Source of the DNA: Marinobacterium_D sp050908845 | Lineage (GTDB): Bacteria; Pseudomonadota; Gammaproteobacteria; Pseudomonadales; Balneatricaceae | Reading direction: 5' to 3' | DNA length: 64,000 nucleotides | Assembly (NCBI RefSeq): GCF_050908845.1 | Contig: NZ_CP194171.1 | Span: 2,356,001-2,420,000, forward strand | In this document: one piece after another, positions 18,536-27,590 of the stretch | How positions within the stretch are numbered: position 1 is the stretch's first letter | How the letters are laid out: every line of letters starts with the position of its first letter | The notes under the pieces: generated by a model | Databases searched by the model: none | Told to the model about the DNA's origin: nothing | What the model saw: the letters and a program-made list of their open reading frames with translations, nothing else | Position numbers and translations under genes: made by a program

Positions 18536-19026
18536 TGAATGCCTCAACAAGCAAACTGTTTCGTGCCATCGAACAGACCTATGAGACCTTTGGTGCGATT
18601 TTTCTCCTGTCTATTTCGGGGCTGATGTTTGTTGATGTGATCGGGCGTTATTTTCTCAACAGCCCGGTCAAGGGTGCCTTCGATATTATCGAGGCACTGA
18701 TGGCGCTCTGTGCCTTCTGGTTTCTGCCGCTGCTCTCCAGGGATGGAGAGCACATCAGCGTGACCATATTCAGGGCCAGCGGTGGTGTGCTGGCGCGTAT
18801 TCAGCGCGCGTTGATTGAGCTGATCTGTTGCGCAATCTCGCTGTTGATCGCCTGGAGTCTGTATTCCATCGCCTCTGAATATGCGGCGTACAACGAAGCG
18901 TCGCTGATTATCGGGCTGCCGAAGGCACCCTTTGTTTATATCTGTGCAGTAACGGGTGTGCTGATGGCACTGACCCATCTGAGCAGATTTCTGCGTGCAG
19001 TGACAGTATCGGAGGCTGCCAAATGA
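18535..19026 (+). CDS. TRAP transporter small permease subunit (DctQ family)
   Basis: 163 aa with four membrane segments: FGAIFLLSISGLMFVDVIGR, IIEALMALCAFWFLPLL, a segment around IELICCAISLLIAW and VYICAVTGVLMALTHL. The DVIGRYFLNSPVKGAFDIIE stretch is the DctQ signature. It pairs with the large subunit; its stop overlaps the next start (ATGA). Confidence 0.9.
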   Translation: MNASTSKLFRAIEQTYETFGAIFLLSISGLMFVDVIGRYFLNSPVKGAFDIIEALMALCAFWFLPLLSRDGEHISVTIFRASGGVLARIQRALIELICCAISLLIAWSLYSIASEYAAYNEASLIIGLPKAPFVYICAVTGVLMALTHLSRFLRAVTVSEAAK

Positions 19027-20315
19027 CTGTGGCGATTATTGGCTTTGTAGTGGTGCTGGCGTTGGCCTTTCTGGGCGTACCGCTGGGCTTCGCCATGCTG
19101 GCCGTGGGCGTTGGCGGCTTTGCATTTCTTCGCGGCCTGGATCCGACCCTGGCGATTCTGCCGCAGACGCTGGTGGATTCATCGTTTACCTTCGGTTTGT
19201 CGGTGATCCCCCTGTTTATCCTGATGGGGGTATTTATCCATCGCGCCGGTGTCTCTGAGGAGCTGTACGATACTGCACAGACCTGGCTTGGTGAGTATAA
19301 AGGCGGCCTGACCTACGCTACGGTGGCGGCCTGCGCCCTTTTCGGCATGATTTCGGGCAGTTCCCTGGCGGCGGCTGCCACCATGTCCAAGGTGGCTATC
19401 CCGCAGATGCGTCAGCGCGGTTACTCTGAAAGCCTGGCGAGCGGCAGTGTTGCGGCCGCCGGTGTGCTGGGGATGCTGATCCCCCCCAGTGTGCCGCTGA
19501 TGATCTACGGCCTGATCGCTGATCAGGATATCCGCAAACTGTTTATCGCCGTGACCATCCCGGGTGTGCTGGTGGCGCTGTCATTTATCGCCACCATCCT
19601 GTGCTACTCGCTGATCCGCCCGGAGAGTATGCCGGCCGGTGGTACCAAGCGCTCCCTGATGGAGAAGCTGGCGTCGTTGAAGGGTGTGATCTCCACGCTG
19701 GTGCTGTTTGCCGTCGTTATTGGCGGTATGTACGGCGGCGTGTTTACGACTACTGAAGCGGCGGGTATCGGCTGTACTGGCGCGTTTTTCATCGCGCTGT
19801 TCAGAGGCCGTCTAGGCATGAAAGGCCTGATCGCCTGCACGGTGGATGCGGGCAAGACCACCTGCATGCTGTTCATGATCATCTTTGGTGCCATGATGTT
19901 TACCAACTTCATCAACCTCAGCGGCTTTGCCTATAACCTGGGCGAGTGGGTGAGGAGCCTGGGGCTGGATACTGTCGTACTGCTGCTGGTGATTGCCGCA
20001 ATCTATGTGGTGCTGGGCTGTGTTCTCGAGACCCTGGGTCTGATGCTGTTAACCGTGCCGATCTTCCTGCCTATCGTTGTCAGCTTTGGCGTCGATCCGA
20101 TCTGGTTCGGTATTTTCCTGATCCTGATGGTAGAACTGGGTCAGTTGACTCCGCCGGTGGGGATGAATGTGCTGACGGTTAACTCGGTAGTGCGTGATAT
20201 ACCCATTAACAAGATCTTTATGGGTGTGACTCCTTTCCTGATAGCGAACCTGGTCATAGTTGCACTGATCGTGCTGTTCCCGCAGGTGGTGACCTACCCC
20301 CTGAGCTGGTTCTGA
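19023..20315 (+). CDS. TRAP transporter large permease subunit (DctM family)
   Basis: 430 aa, mostly membrane-embedded with about 12 segments. Characteristic DctM runs are GVPLGFAMLAVGVGGFAFLR, SFTFGLSVIPLFILMG, GMISGSSLAAAATMSKVAIP and GMLIPPSVPLMIYGLIADQ; the C-terminal half repeats the pattern with ELGQLTPPVGMNVLTVNSV. It forms the sodium-driven elevator that imports the solute held by the DctP protein. Family length is normal. Confidence 0.92.
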   Translation: MTVAIIGFVVVLALAFLGVPLGFAMLAVGVGGFAFLRGLDPTLAILPQTLVDSSFTFGLSVIPLFILMGVFIHRAGVSEELYDTAQTWLGEYKGGLTYATVAACALFGMISGSSLAAAATMSKVAIPQMRQRGYSESLASGSVAAAGVLGMLIPPSVPLMIYGLIADQDIRKLFIAVTIPGVLVALSFIATILCYSLIRPESMPAGGTKRSLMEKLASLKGVISTLVLFAVVIGGMYGGVFTTTEAAGIGCTGAFFIALFRGRLGMKGLIACTVDAGKTTCMLFMIIFGAMMFTNFINLSGFAYNLGEWVRSLGLDTVVLLLVIAAIYVVLGCVLETLGLMLLTVPIFLPIVVSFGVDPIWFGIFLILMVELGQLTPPVGMNVLTVNSVVRDIPINKIFMGVTPFLIANLVIVALIVLFPQVVTYPLSWF

Positions 20316-20384
20316 TTTAACTCCTGGCGATAACACTATTCAAGATTCAGTCAGCTGGCGCTGTCAGTTGACCGGGGAGCTTTT

Positions 20385-21995
20385 ATGCAAAAAACAGACA
20401 TCCTCATTGTCGGCGGTGGGTCAGCTGGTGCAACCCTGGCAGGGCGTTTAAGCGAAAATCCGCAATTAAAGGTGACCCTGGTCGAAGCGGGAAAGCAGAG
20501 CTTGTATCCCTGGCTGCAGATACCGATCGGTTATTTCAAGACGGTCGGCAACCCGCGCTTTGACTGGGGATTCGAAACCGAAGCCGATGCGTCCATGGGC
20601 AACCGTAAACTGCCCTGGCCCCGCGGCAGGGGGCTGGGTGGCTCCAGCCTGATAAACGGTATGCTCTACCTGCGTGGTCACAAAGAGGATTACGATCAGT
20701 GGTCCAGCCTGGGCCTTAAGGGCTGGGACTGGGACAGCGTGCTGCCCTATTTCAAAAAATCCCAGAACCGCCCCGCGGTTTCCGGTGACACCATCGGGCA
20801 AGAGGGGCCGCTGACCGTCTCCGAACTGCCCAGGGACAAACTATCCGATGCCTTTATCGCCAGTGCCGAGCAGGCGGGTATTCCGCGCACCGATGATTTC
20901 AATACCGGTGATAACGAGGGTGCCGGCTACCTGCAGATGACCATCAAAGATGGTCGTCGCATGAGCACTGGCCGGGCGTTTATCAAACCGGTGATGGGGC
21001 GTTCCAATCTGACGGTAATCACCGGCTGGCAGGCGACCCGCATTCTGTTTGAAGGTAAGCGCGCCAGTGGCGTCGTGTTTACCAGCAAGGAGGGCGAGAA
21101 GACCATTCACGCCGCCACAGAGGTGATTCTGTGTGCAGGTGCGCTGCAGTCTCCGCAGTTGCTGCAGCTGTCCGGCGTTGGCCCGGCTTCGCTGCTGACC
21201 AGGTTCGGCATTCCCGTCGTTTCCGAGTTGCCCGGTGTCGGCAGAAATCTGGCCGATCACCTGCAGGTGCGTCCCGCCTATCGCTGCAAGGCAGGGGTGG
21301 AGACACTCAACGATGTGGCCAACAGTACCGTCAAGGGCGCGCGGGAGTTCCTCAAGTACCTGTTGCTGCGACAGGGCGACCTGCGTAACGGCGTTTACCG
21401 CGCAGGGGCTTTCTACAAGTCCAGCGCAGACGTGGCCTGGCCGGATGTGCAGATTCATTTCGGTCTGGTGAGTTTCGATCGCCCGCATCAGCCGCCGCAC
21501 CCCTTTCCGGGCGTGACGCTGTCCGCCTGTATTTTGCGGCCTTACAGTCGCGGCTCGTTGGAGATTCAGAGTACTGACCCCGAGATGCCGCCAAAGATCG
21601 AACACGGTTACCTGCAGGATCAGCGCGATATCGATCTGGCCATTGCCATGGTCAGGAAAATGCGTGAGATCGCCACCAGCGGGCCGTTGGCGGAGCTGCT
21701 GGAGTCGGAATATGAGCCGGGCCAGGCAGCCCAATCCGATGCTGAAATTCTGGAGTGGATCCGCAACCGCGCCGCCAGCATTTTCCACCCGGTCGGTACC
21801 TGCGCCATGGGGACTGACGACAACCCGGAGGCCGTTGTCGATGAGCGTTTACGGGTACGCGGCGTGGAGTCACTGCGGGTGGTTGATGGCTCGATCATGC
21901 CGATTATTGTCTCCGGCAATACCAACGCGCCGATCATTATGATCGCTGAAAAAGCAGCGGATATGATCCAGCAGGATCTTGGGTTCACGCAGTAA
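20385..21995 (+). CDS. GMC-family FAD alcohol oxidoreductase (copy 2)
   Basis: 536 aa. FAD motif ILIVGGGSAGATLAGRLSE near residues 4-22, GMC signature GRGLGGSSLINGMLYLRGH near 80-98, CAGALQSPQLLQLSGVGP, catalytic FHPVGTCAMG near 467-476 and SGNTNAPI near 509. It should oxidise an alcohol brought in by the TRAP system encoded just upstream (70-base gap) to an aldehyde for the next enzyme in the operon. Substrate unknown; choline-like, alkanol or aryl alcohols are all possible in this family. Confidence 0.87.
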   Translation: MQKTDILIVGGGSAGATLAGRLSENPQLKVTLVEAGKQSLYPWLQIPIGYFKTVGNPRFDWGFETEADASMGNRKLPWPRGRGLGGSSLINGMLYLRGHKEDYDQWSSLGLKGWDWDSVLPYFKKSQNRPAVSGDTIGQEGPLTVSELPRDKLSDAFIASAEQAGIPRTDDFNTGDNEGAGYLQMTIKDGRRMSTGRAFIKPVMGRSNLTVITGWQATRILFEGKRASGVVFTSKEGEKTIHAATEVILCAGALQSPQLLQLSGVGPASLLTRFGIPVVSELPGVGRNLADHLQVRPAYRCKAGVETLNDVANSTVKGAREFLKYLLLRQGDLRNGVYRAGAFYKSSADVAWPDVQIHFGLVSFDRPHQPPHPFPGVTLSACILRPYSRGSLEIQSTDPEMPPKIEHGYLQDQRDIDLAIAMVRKMREIATSGPLAELLESEYEPGQAAQSDAEILEWIRNRAASIFHPVGTCAMGTDDNPEAVVDERLRVRGVESLRVVDGSIMPIIVSGNTNAPIIMIAEKAADMIQQDLGFTQ

Positions 21996-22035
21996 CGCCG
22001 CTGAATTTATAGTCGATATCTAGGGCAGAACAAAA

Positions 22036-23523
22036 ATGACGACACAGAGCGAAATCGATAAATACAGAAACCAGGTGATTCCCGCACAATCCCTGTTGAT
22101 CGATGGCCAATGGCGTGAGGCGGCAGAAGGGCAGCGACGTGAGGTGATCTCGCCTATCGATGGCAAGGCCTTTACCAGTATCAGCAGCGCCACCGCGGTG
22201 GATGTTGACGCGGCCGTACAATCAGCCCGGCACGCTTTTGAGGATGGCCGCTGGCGCAAAATGGCGCCCGCGGCACGCAAAAAGATCATGCATCGCTTTG
22301 CCGACCTGGTGGAGCAGCATGCAGTCGAACTGGCAGTACTGGGGGTACGCGAAAACGGTACCGAGATCTGTATGGCGATCAATGCCGAACCCGGTTCCGC
22401 GGCGGCGACGCTGCGCTATTACGCCGAGGCTATCGATAAGGTCTGTGGTGAAATCGTGCCCTCGGACGAGGATACCCTGGCGCTGGTGCGCAAAGAGCCG
22501 ATCGGTGTCGTCGGTGCCATCGTGCCCTGGAACTTCCCGTTGATGATAGGCACCTGGAAACTTGCGCCGGCCATCGCCGCCGGTAATTCCGTGGTGCTGA
22601 AACCGGCGGAAACCGCGTCGCTGTCCCTGCTGCGCCTGGCTGAGCTGGCGCTGGAAGCGGGTCTGCCCGACGGTGTGCTGAACGTCGTCACAGGAACAGG
22701 CTTGAATGTCGGCGAGCCCATGGGGCTGTCACAGGATATCGATGTGCTGGCGTTCACCGGCTCCGGCGCAACCGGCAGCCGGCTGCTTGAATACGCATCG
22801 CGCTCCAACCTGAAACGCTGCTATCTGGAACTGGGCGGCAAATCCGCCAACATCGTTTTTGCCGACATGCCCGACTTCGAACAAGCCGCACAGGTATCGG
22901 CGCGGATGTTCTTCCGCAACTCGGGACAGGTGTGTGTCGCACCGTCGCGCCTGCTGGTGCAGGATGAGGTCTATGACGCCTTCGTCAATCGCGTGGTCGA
23001 GATTACCCAGACCATCAAGGCCGGCGATCCGCTGAGCCTGGGCACCGATATGGGCACCGTGCACTCCGAGGTGCAGCTCAACAGCAACCTGAAATTCGTC
23101 CAGGACGCCCGCGAGCAGGGCGGTGTTGTGCGCTGTGGCGGCCAGCGCCGCTTCACAGAAAGCGGCGGTTTCTACATGGAGCCCACCGTGATCGATCAGG
23201 TACTGCCGGAACATCGCCTGGCGCAGGAAGAGGTGTTTGGCCCGGTGCTGGGTGTGACCCGCTTCAAGGATGTCGACGATGCGTTACGGATTGCCAATGG
23301 CACCCGCTACGGTCTGTCCGGTGCGGTTTGGACATCCAACCTGAGCACCGCGCATAGGGTCAGCAACGGGGTTCGCTCCGGGCTGGTGCATGTGAACACC
23401 TATGGTGGCGCTGATTGCTCGGTCCCGCTGGGCGGGATGAAACAGTCCGGTAACGGGGTCGATAAGTCACTGCACGCGTTTGACAAGTATATGGATTTGA
23501 AAACCGTCTGGATGAAGCTTTAA
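22036..23523 (+). CDS. Aldehyde dehydrogenase of the TRAP/GMC operon
   Basis: 495 aa. Catalytic Glu265 in CYLELGGKSAN and Cys300 in NSGQVCVAPSR; GAIVPWNFPLMIGTW carries the cofactor-site asparagine. Length and motifs fit the betaine/gamma-aminobutyraldehyde class, but the substrate is set by the upstream GMC enzyme, 40 bases away in the same operon. It would turn the GMC product into the carboxylic acid. Last gene of the operon. Confidence 0.88.
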   Translation: MTTQSEIDKYRNQVIPAQSLLIDGQWREAAEGQRREVISPIDGKAFTSISSATAVDVDAAVQSARHAFEDGRWRKMAPAARKKIMHRFADLVEQHAVELAVLGVRENGTEICMAINAEPGSAAATLRYYAEAIDKVCGEIVPSDEDTLALVRKEPIGVVGAIVPWNFPLMIGTWKLAPAIAAGNSVVLKPAETASLSLLRLAELALEAGLPDGVLNVVTGTGLNVGEPMGLSQDIDVLAFTGSGATGSRLLEYASRSNLKRCYLELGGKSANIVFADMPDFEQAAQVSARMFFRNSGQVCVAPSRLLVQDEVYDAFVNRVVEITQTIKAGDPLSLGTDMGTVHSEVQLNSNLKFVQDAREQGGVVRCGGQRRFTESGGFYMEPTVIDQVLPEHRLAQEEVFGPVLGVTRFKDVDDALRIANGTRYGLSGAVWTSNLSTAHRVSNGVRSGLVHVNTYGGADCSVPLGGMKQSGNGVDKSLHAFDKYMDLKTVWMKL

Positions 23524-23540
23524 CTCACTTTAACGCACGG

Positions 23541-23570
23541 GGCCTGAGCGTCTGTGAGACGGATCAGGCC
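23541..23570. terminator. Hairpin between convergent ALDH and LysR genes
   Basis: GGCCTGA and TCAGGCC outer arms with a nested GTCT/AGAC pair. There is no T run, and the right arm includes the LysR stop, so its role as a terminator is uncertain. Confidence 0.4.
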
Positions 23571-24484
23571 ATGTTTGCCCGCAGGTCGCTGATCACGGCA
23601 TGGAGGAACTTGACAAAGATCTGATAGGCCGGCTGATCAGCCACCTCTTCGCGGGTCCATAGATAAAGGTCGCGACGAACAACGGTGCCCAGGTCCACTT
23701 TCAGTGGCACCAGGTCATAATCCGCCGCGATCGCCGCCATCGGCAGGCTTGGCAATACTGCCAGATGGCGGCCGCGGGCGAGCAGCGTGATCAGCAACGC
23801 CGCATCGTTCTTGAACACCACCTTGGTGCGCGCCTGTTCAATCCCTCCTGAACGCAGCAGTTCCAGTACCTGCGCCTCGAAAGGGCTGGCCAGGCCAAGG
23901 CTAAGCCAATCGGCGGATTCAAAGTCCTTGATACTCAGGTTTTCCTTGTGTGCGAGCGGATGGTGACGACTGCAATAGACGCCGATTATGTCTTCGGCGA
24001 TTTTCTCGCGGAGTATGCCATTGATAGGGCGGTCGTGGGGGGCCGGACTGATAACCACATCGTGCTGGTCATCCAGCAGTTCATCCAGCACCACGGTACC
24101 GCGCTCACTGCGCAGGATCACCGCGGTATTCGGAGCCTCGTCGATGATGCGTTCGATGATGTCAGGGATCAATGCCAGACCGATCAGCGGGCCGGCACTT
24201 ATACGTAGCTCCTTGTGCAGCCCCAGCTGATATTGCGATACCTGCTCTCTGGCGATCTCCATGGTACGAATGATCGCTTTCCCCTCCCGCGCCAGTGCCT
24301 CGCCAATGGGTGTGGGCGTGACGCCGAATCGACTGCGGCCGAATAGCTGGGTACCAACCTGCATTTCCAGAGTGGCCATGGCCCGCGTCAGGGTGGGCTG
24401 GGCTATCAGCAACTGTTCCGCAGCGGCACTGATCGAGCCTTTTTCCAAAATGGTGGCCAGGTAAACCAGGTGCTTGGATTCCAT
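23564..24484 (-). CDS. LysR-family regulator of the TAXI/sulfatase operon
   Basis: 306 aa. Helix-turn-helix near residues 3-60 (VYLATILEKGSISAAAEQLL, AQPTLTRAMATLEMQVGTQL), then the effector domain starting ELRISAGPLIGLAL. It is divergent from the TAXI-TRAP operon at 24610 with 125 bases between, so it is the likely activator of that operon. The co-inducer is presumably the imported sulfated or desulfated compound; this is inference from context. Confidence 0.85.
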   Translation of the reverse strand: MESKHLVYLATILEKGSISAAAEQLLIAQPTLTRAMATLEMQVGTQLFGRSRFGVTPTPIGEALAREGKAIIRTMEIAREQVSQYQLGLHKELRISAGPLIGLALIPDIIERIIDEAPNTAVILRSERGTVVLDELLDDQHDVVISPAPHDRPINGILREKIAEDIIGVYCSRHHPLAHKENLSIKDFESADWLSLGLASPFEAQVLELLRSGGIEQARTKVVFKNDAALLITLLARGRHLAVLPSLPMAAIAADYDLVPLKVDLGTVVRRDLYLWTREEVADQPAYQIFVKFLHAVISDLRANMA

Positions 24485-24609
24485 CGGTAAGGGGTCTTTT
24501 TAGTATTCGGATTTGTTTGTTTGGATCGCCAAAACTTTATTATACATGGGTGTGACGCCTGGGTTAGAGTGATTTTCATCAATAAAAACAAATATAGACT
24601 GGAGACAGT

Positions 24610-25602
24610 ATGAAGATCCCTTCCAAATGGATGCGCAATGGTGTTTGCGCTGTCGTCGCCGCTGTTGCTGCCAATGTAGCCCAGGCAGAACAGGTAGCGA
24701 TGGAAACCACCGGTTCAGCCAGTGTTCTCTCGGTAATTACCCAGGCGATGGCTCCCCACTGGGCCGAGGACGGTGTTGAGCTGCAGCTGATTCTGAACCA
24801 GACACTGACCAAATCTCTGTTGAAAATCAGCCAGGGCAAACTTGATACAGCCGTGGTTCCTCCGTTAGCAGTCAGCGCGCTTTCGACCGGCACCGGCCCT
24901 TACGCTGGCCTGGGTGATAAGGCGGTTGAAGCGTCGAAAAATGTTCGTGCACTGTTTGCCATTCCCGGCAGCCCATTCCACCCGATCGTCTGGGCCGATT
25001 CCGGCATCAAGACCTGGGACGATGTTAAGACCAAGCGCGTCTACATCGGTCCGCCTGCCGGTGCGGCTAACCGCCAGTTGACGGCGCTGTTGAAGGAAGG
25101 TGGCGTTGAAGAGGGCGAGTTTATGCCGATCAAGGCACCCTGGGGCACGGGCAGCCAGGGATTTCAGGATGGGCAGTATGATGTCTTTCTCGGTGCCTTT
25201 GGCCTGGGCTCACAGTCACTGACCGAGCTGAGCCTGTCACGTGATATCTACCTGCTTTCGCTGCCGGAAGATACCGTTCCCCCCGAAGGCTGGGGTTTGA
25301 CCAGGGTGGTGATTGAGCCGGGTACCTATGCCGGTCAGACCAACGAAAAGGCGATTACTACCTGGGGCACCCTGATGATGATAGCGGCCAACAAGGACCT
25401 GTCTGATGATGTGGCCTATCAGCTGACCAAAACATACATGGAAAAGCGTGAGGAAGTGGCTAGTACCAGTCCGCTGCTGTCCCTGATACCGAAGACCTCT
25501 CCCTTTGCCGGGATGAATGCCCCGCTGCACCCCGGCGCCGTGCGCTATTACCAGGAAGCGGGGATCACTGTTCCCGCCGATCTCCTGCCGCCGACCGAAT
25601 AA
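24610..25602 (+). CDS. TAXI-family TRAP solute-binding protein
   Basis: 330 aa with a signal peptide (MRNGVCAVVAAVAANVAQA, cleavage near AQAEQ). TAXI features are METTGSASVLSVITQAMAPH at the mature N-terminus, KSLLKISQGKLDTAVVPPLA and KRVYIGPPAGAANRQLTALL. It captures a solute in the periplasm for the fused permease encoded 62 bases downstream. TAXI proteins often serve glutamate- or dicarboxylate-like solutes, but the partner sulfatase here suggests an organosulfate or its acid product. Confidence 0.9.
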   Translation: MKIPSKWMRNGVCAVVAAVAANVAQAEQVAMETTGSASVLSVITQAMAPHWAEDGVELQLILNQTLTKSLLKISQGKLDTAVVPPLAVSALSTGTGPYAGLGDKAVEASKNVRALFAIPGSPFHPIVWADSGIKTWDDVKTKRVYIGPPAGAANRQLTALLKEGGVEEGEFMPIKAPWGTGSQGFQDGQYDVFLGAFGLGSQSLTELSLSRDIYLLSLPEDTVPPEGWGLTRVVIEPGTYAGQTNEKAITTWGTLMMIAANKDLSDDVAYQLTKTYMEKREEVASTSPLLSLIPKTSPFAGMNAPLHPGAVRYYQEAGITVPADLLPPTE

Positions 25603-25664
25603 CGGCATATTGCCTCTGAATTGTCCGGGGGGCTCAGCGCCCCCGGCACGAGGGAGATAACCTG

Positions 25665-27590
25665 ATGTCCAATCGTATTATTGCCTGGCCGCTGGCGCTC
25701 CTGAGCCTGGTCGTGACCCTGTATGGTCTTGCTAACGTGATGCCGGCTATCGGCGACTTCCGTATCGGGCCTTTCGATATGGTGTTTTTCCGTGGCTCTT
25801 TCTTTGCTCTCTGCGCTGTCGTGGTGATGCTCTCTGTGCTGGGCCGCTCTGACGGCAGCTTCCAGCACCGCCTGATTTCACTTGTCGCCGTGATCTGTAC
25901 ACTCGGGTTGCTCTGGTCCAGCTGGTCGTTTTACCAGATCAGCAGCAAGCTCGATGAGGCGATGTTTCTGTTCGGGCCCGCCGAGATGTGGCTCGCACTG
26001 ATTGCTGCCGGCGGATCGCTGTTCTTCTGCTGGCGTATCTGGGGTGTGCCGGTGGCGCTGCTGGGTATCTTCGGTATCCTCTACATGGCAACCGGACACC
26101 ATTGGCCCGGTATTCTGCAGACCGTAGAAATGGATATGGCCGAGACGCTGGCGCAGAACCTGCTGTACAGCCTCGATTCAGGGATCCTAGGCAGTACCTT
26201 TTCTATTGTGATCACCACGGTGTTCCCGTTCATTATTCTTGGCGCGGTTCTCGAGGGTGTCGGTGCCGGTGATTCCATGATCCGCATCGCGTTCTCCTGC
26301 ATGCGTCATACCGCTGGTGGTCCCGCCCATGCGGCGGTGCTGTCATCAGGCCTGTTTGGCACCGTATCGGGCAGTGCCGTCGGTAACGTGGTCGGCACCG
26401 GTGTGGTGACGATTCCGATGATCAAACGCCGCGGCTTCACCCCCAATTTTGCCGGCGCAGTGGAAGCGGCTGCATCCACCGGTGGTCAGATTATGCCGCC
26501 GATCATGGGCGCTGCGGCGCTGGTTATGGCCGATTTTGTCGGTGTCAGCTACCTCACCATTATCATCGCGGTATTGGTACCGGCTATCGCCTACTACGGC
26601 AGCCTGTTTGCGATGATCGTTTTTGAGTCCCGCCGCCTGGGGATTAAAGTCGACGCGAATGAAGATAACGGCGTCGGACAGCCGACCCGTCAGGATTACC
26701 TGAACCTGCTGCTTATTTTTGCGCCCCTGGGCCTGATTGTGGTGCTGCTGATCATGGGCCTGTCTCCGTCCGGGGCTTCCATCTCGGCGCTGGCGCTGCT
26801 GTTCCCGCTGAGCTTTATCAACCCGGCGGTACGTGAGAAACCGATCAAGTTGATTCAGGCGCTATGCGGTGGCGGTCGTACCTTCTCCCAGTTGCTGATG
26901 GCCATTGCTGCAGTCAGCATTGTGATCTCGGCGCTGTCCGTGACCGGCGTGCCGCTGAAGTTCGGTATCCTGCTGGGCAGCCTGGTCTCCGACTCGCTGC
27001 TGTTGTCTCTAGTGATTGCTGCTTTCTGCTGCATCATTCTGGGCATGGGTATGCCGACGCTGCCTGCCTATGTAACTGTGGCGACTATTGCGATTCCGGC
27101 TATGCTGCAGCTGGGCCTGGAGCCGCTGACTGCGCACATGTTTGTGTTCTTCATCGCCGTGGCTTCGGCGATCACGCCGCCGGTAGCGCTTGCCGCTTTT
27201 GCTGCCGCAAGTATCTCGGGTGGCGGACCGGTAGGCACGTCGGTGCAGGCATCGAAAGTTGGTGTGATGATTTTCGCTATACCTTTTGCTTTCGCCTTCA
27301 ACCCGCTGTTGTTGACCGTTGATAGTGCCGGCGTGGAGTTTTCACTGGTCGCCTGGCTCTGGCTGCTGGTCAAACTGGTGGTTGGCATCCTGCTGGTGGC
27401 TACGGCGCTGACCGGGTTTGATAAGCGAAAGCTTAATCTGGTTGAAATCCTGGTACGTCTGGCCGCTGCATGCTTCCTGCTCGCACCGGGTATGTTCATG
27501 GATCCGATAGGTGTGGCGCTGACTGTAGTAGCTTTGGTTTGGCACCGTCGCGCCGACTGCAAAGTGTTTCGTCTCAAGGTAGCAGACTAA
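25665..27590 (+). CDS. Fused TRAP permease (DctQM, TAXI-associated)
   Basis: 641 aa single polypeptide combining four N-terminal membrane segments (small-subunit part, to about residue 140) with the large TRAP subunit. Landmark runs include GTVSGSAVGNVVGTGVVTIP, EAAASTGGQIMPPIMGAAAL, ILGMGMPTLPAYVTVATIAI and FFIAVASAITPPVALAAFAA. TAXI systems normally use this fused form. The stop overlaps the sulfatase start (TAATG), which ties transport directly to the hydrolase. Confidence 0.92.
   Translation: MSNRIIAWPLALLSLVVTLYGLANVMPAIGDFRIGPFDMVFFRGSFFALCAVVVMLSVLGRSDGSFQHRLISLVAVICTLGLLWSSWSFYQISSKLDEAMFLFGPAEMWLALIAAGGSLFFCWRIWGVPVALLGIFGILYMATGHHWPGILQTVEMDMAETLAQNLLYSLDSGILGSTFSIVITTVFPFIILGAVLEGVGAGDSMIRIAFSCMRHTAGGPAHAAVLSSGLFGTVSGSAVGNVVGTGVVTIPMIKRRGFTPNFAGAVEAAASTGGQIMPPIMGAAALVMADFVGVSYLTIIIAVLVPAIAYYGSLFAMIVFESRRLGIKVDANEDNGVGQPTRQDYLNLLLIFAPLGLIVVLLIMGLSPSGASISALALLFPLSFINPAVREKPIKLIQALCGGGRTFSQLLMAIAAVSIVISALSVTGVPLKFGILLGSLVSDSLLLSLVIAAFCCIILGMGMPTLPAYVTVATIAIPAMLQLGLEPLTAHMFVFFIAVASAITPPVALAAFAAASISGGGPVGTSVQASKVGVMIFAIPFAFAFNPLLLTVDSAGVEFSLVAWLWLLVKLVVGILLVATALTGFDKRKLNLVEILVRLAAACFLLAPGMFMDPIGVALTVVALVWHRRADCKVFRLKVAD

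Noticed and set aside
20841..21788. 315-codon open frame opposite GMC copy 2
   Set aside because: Antisense shadow without domain features.
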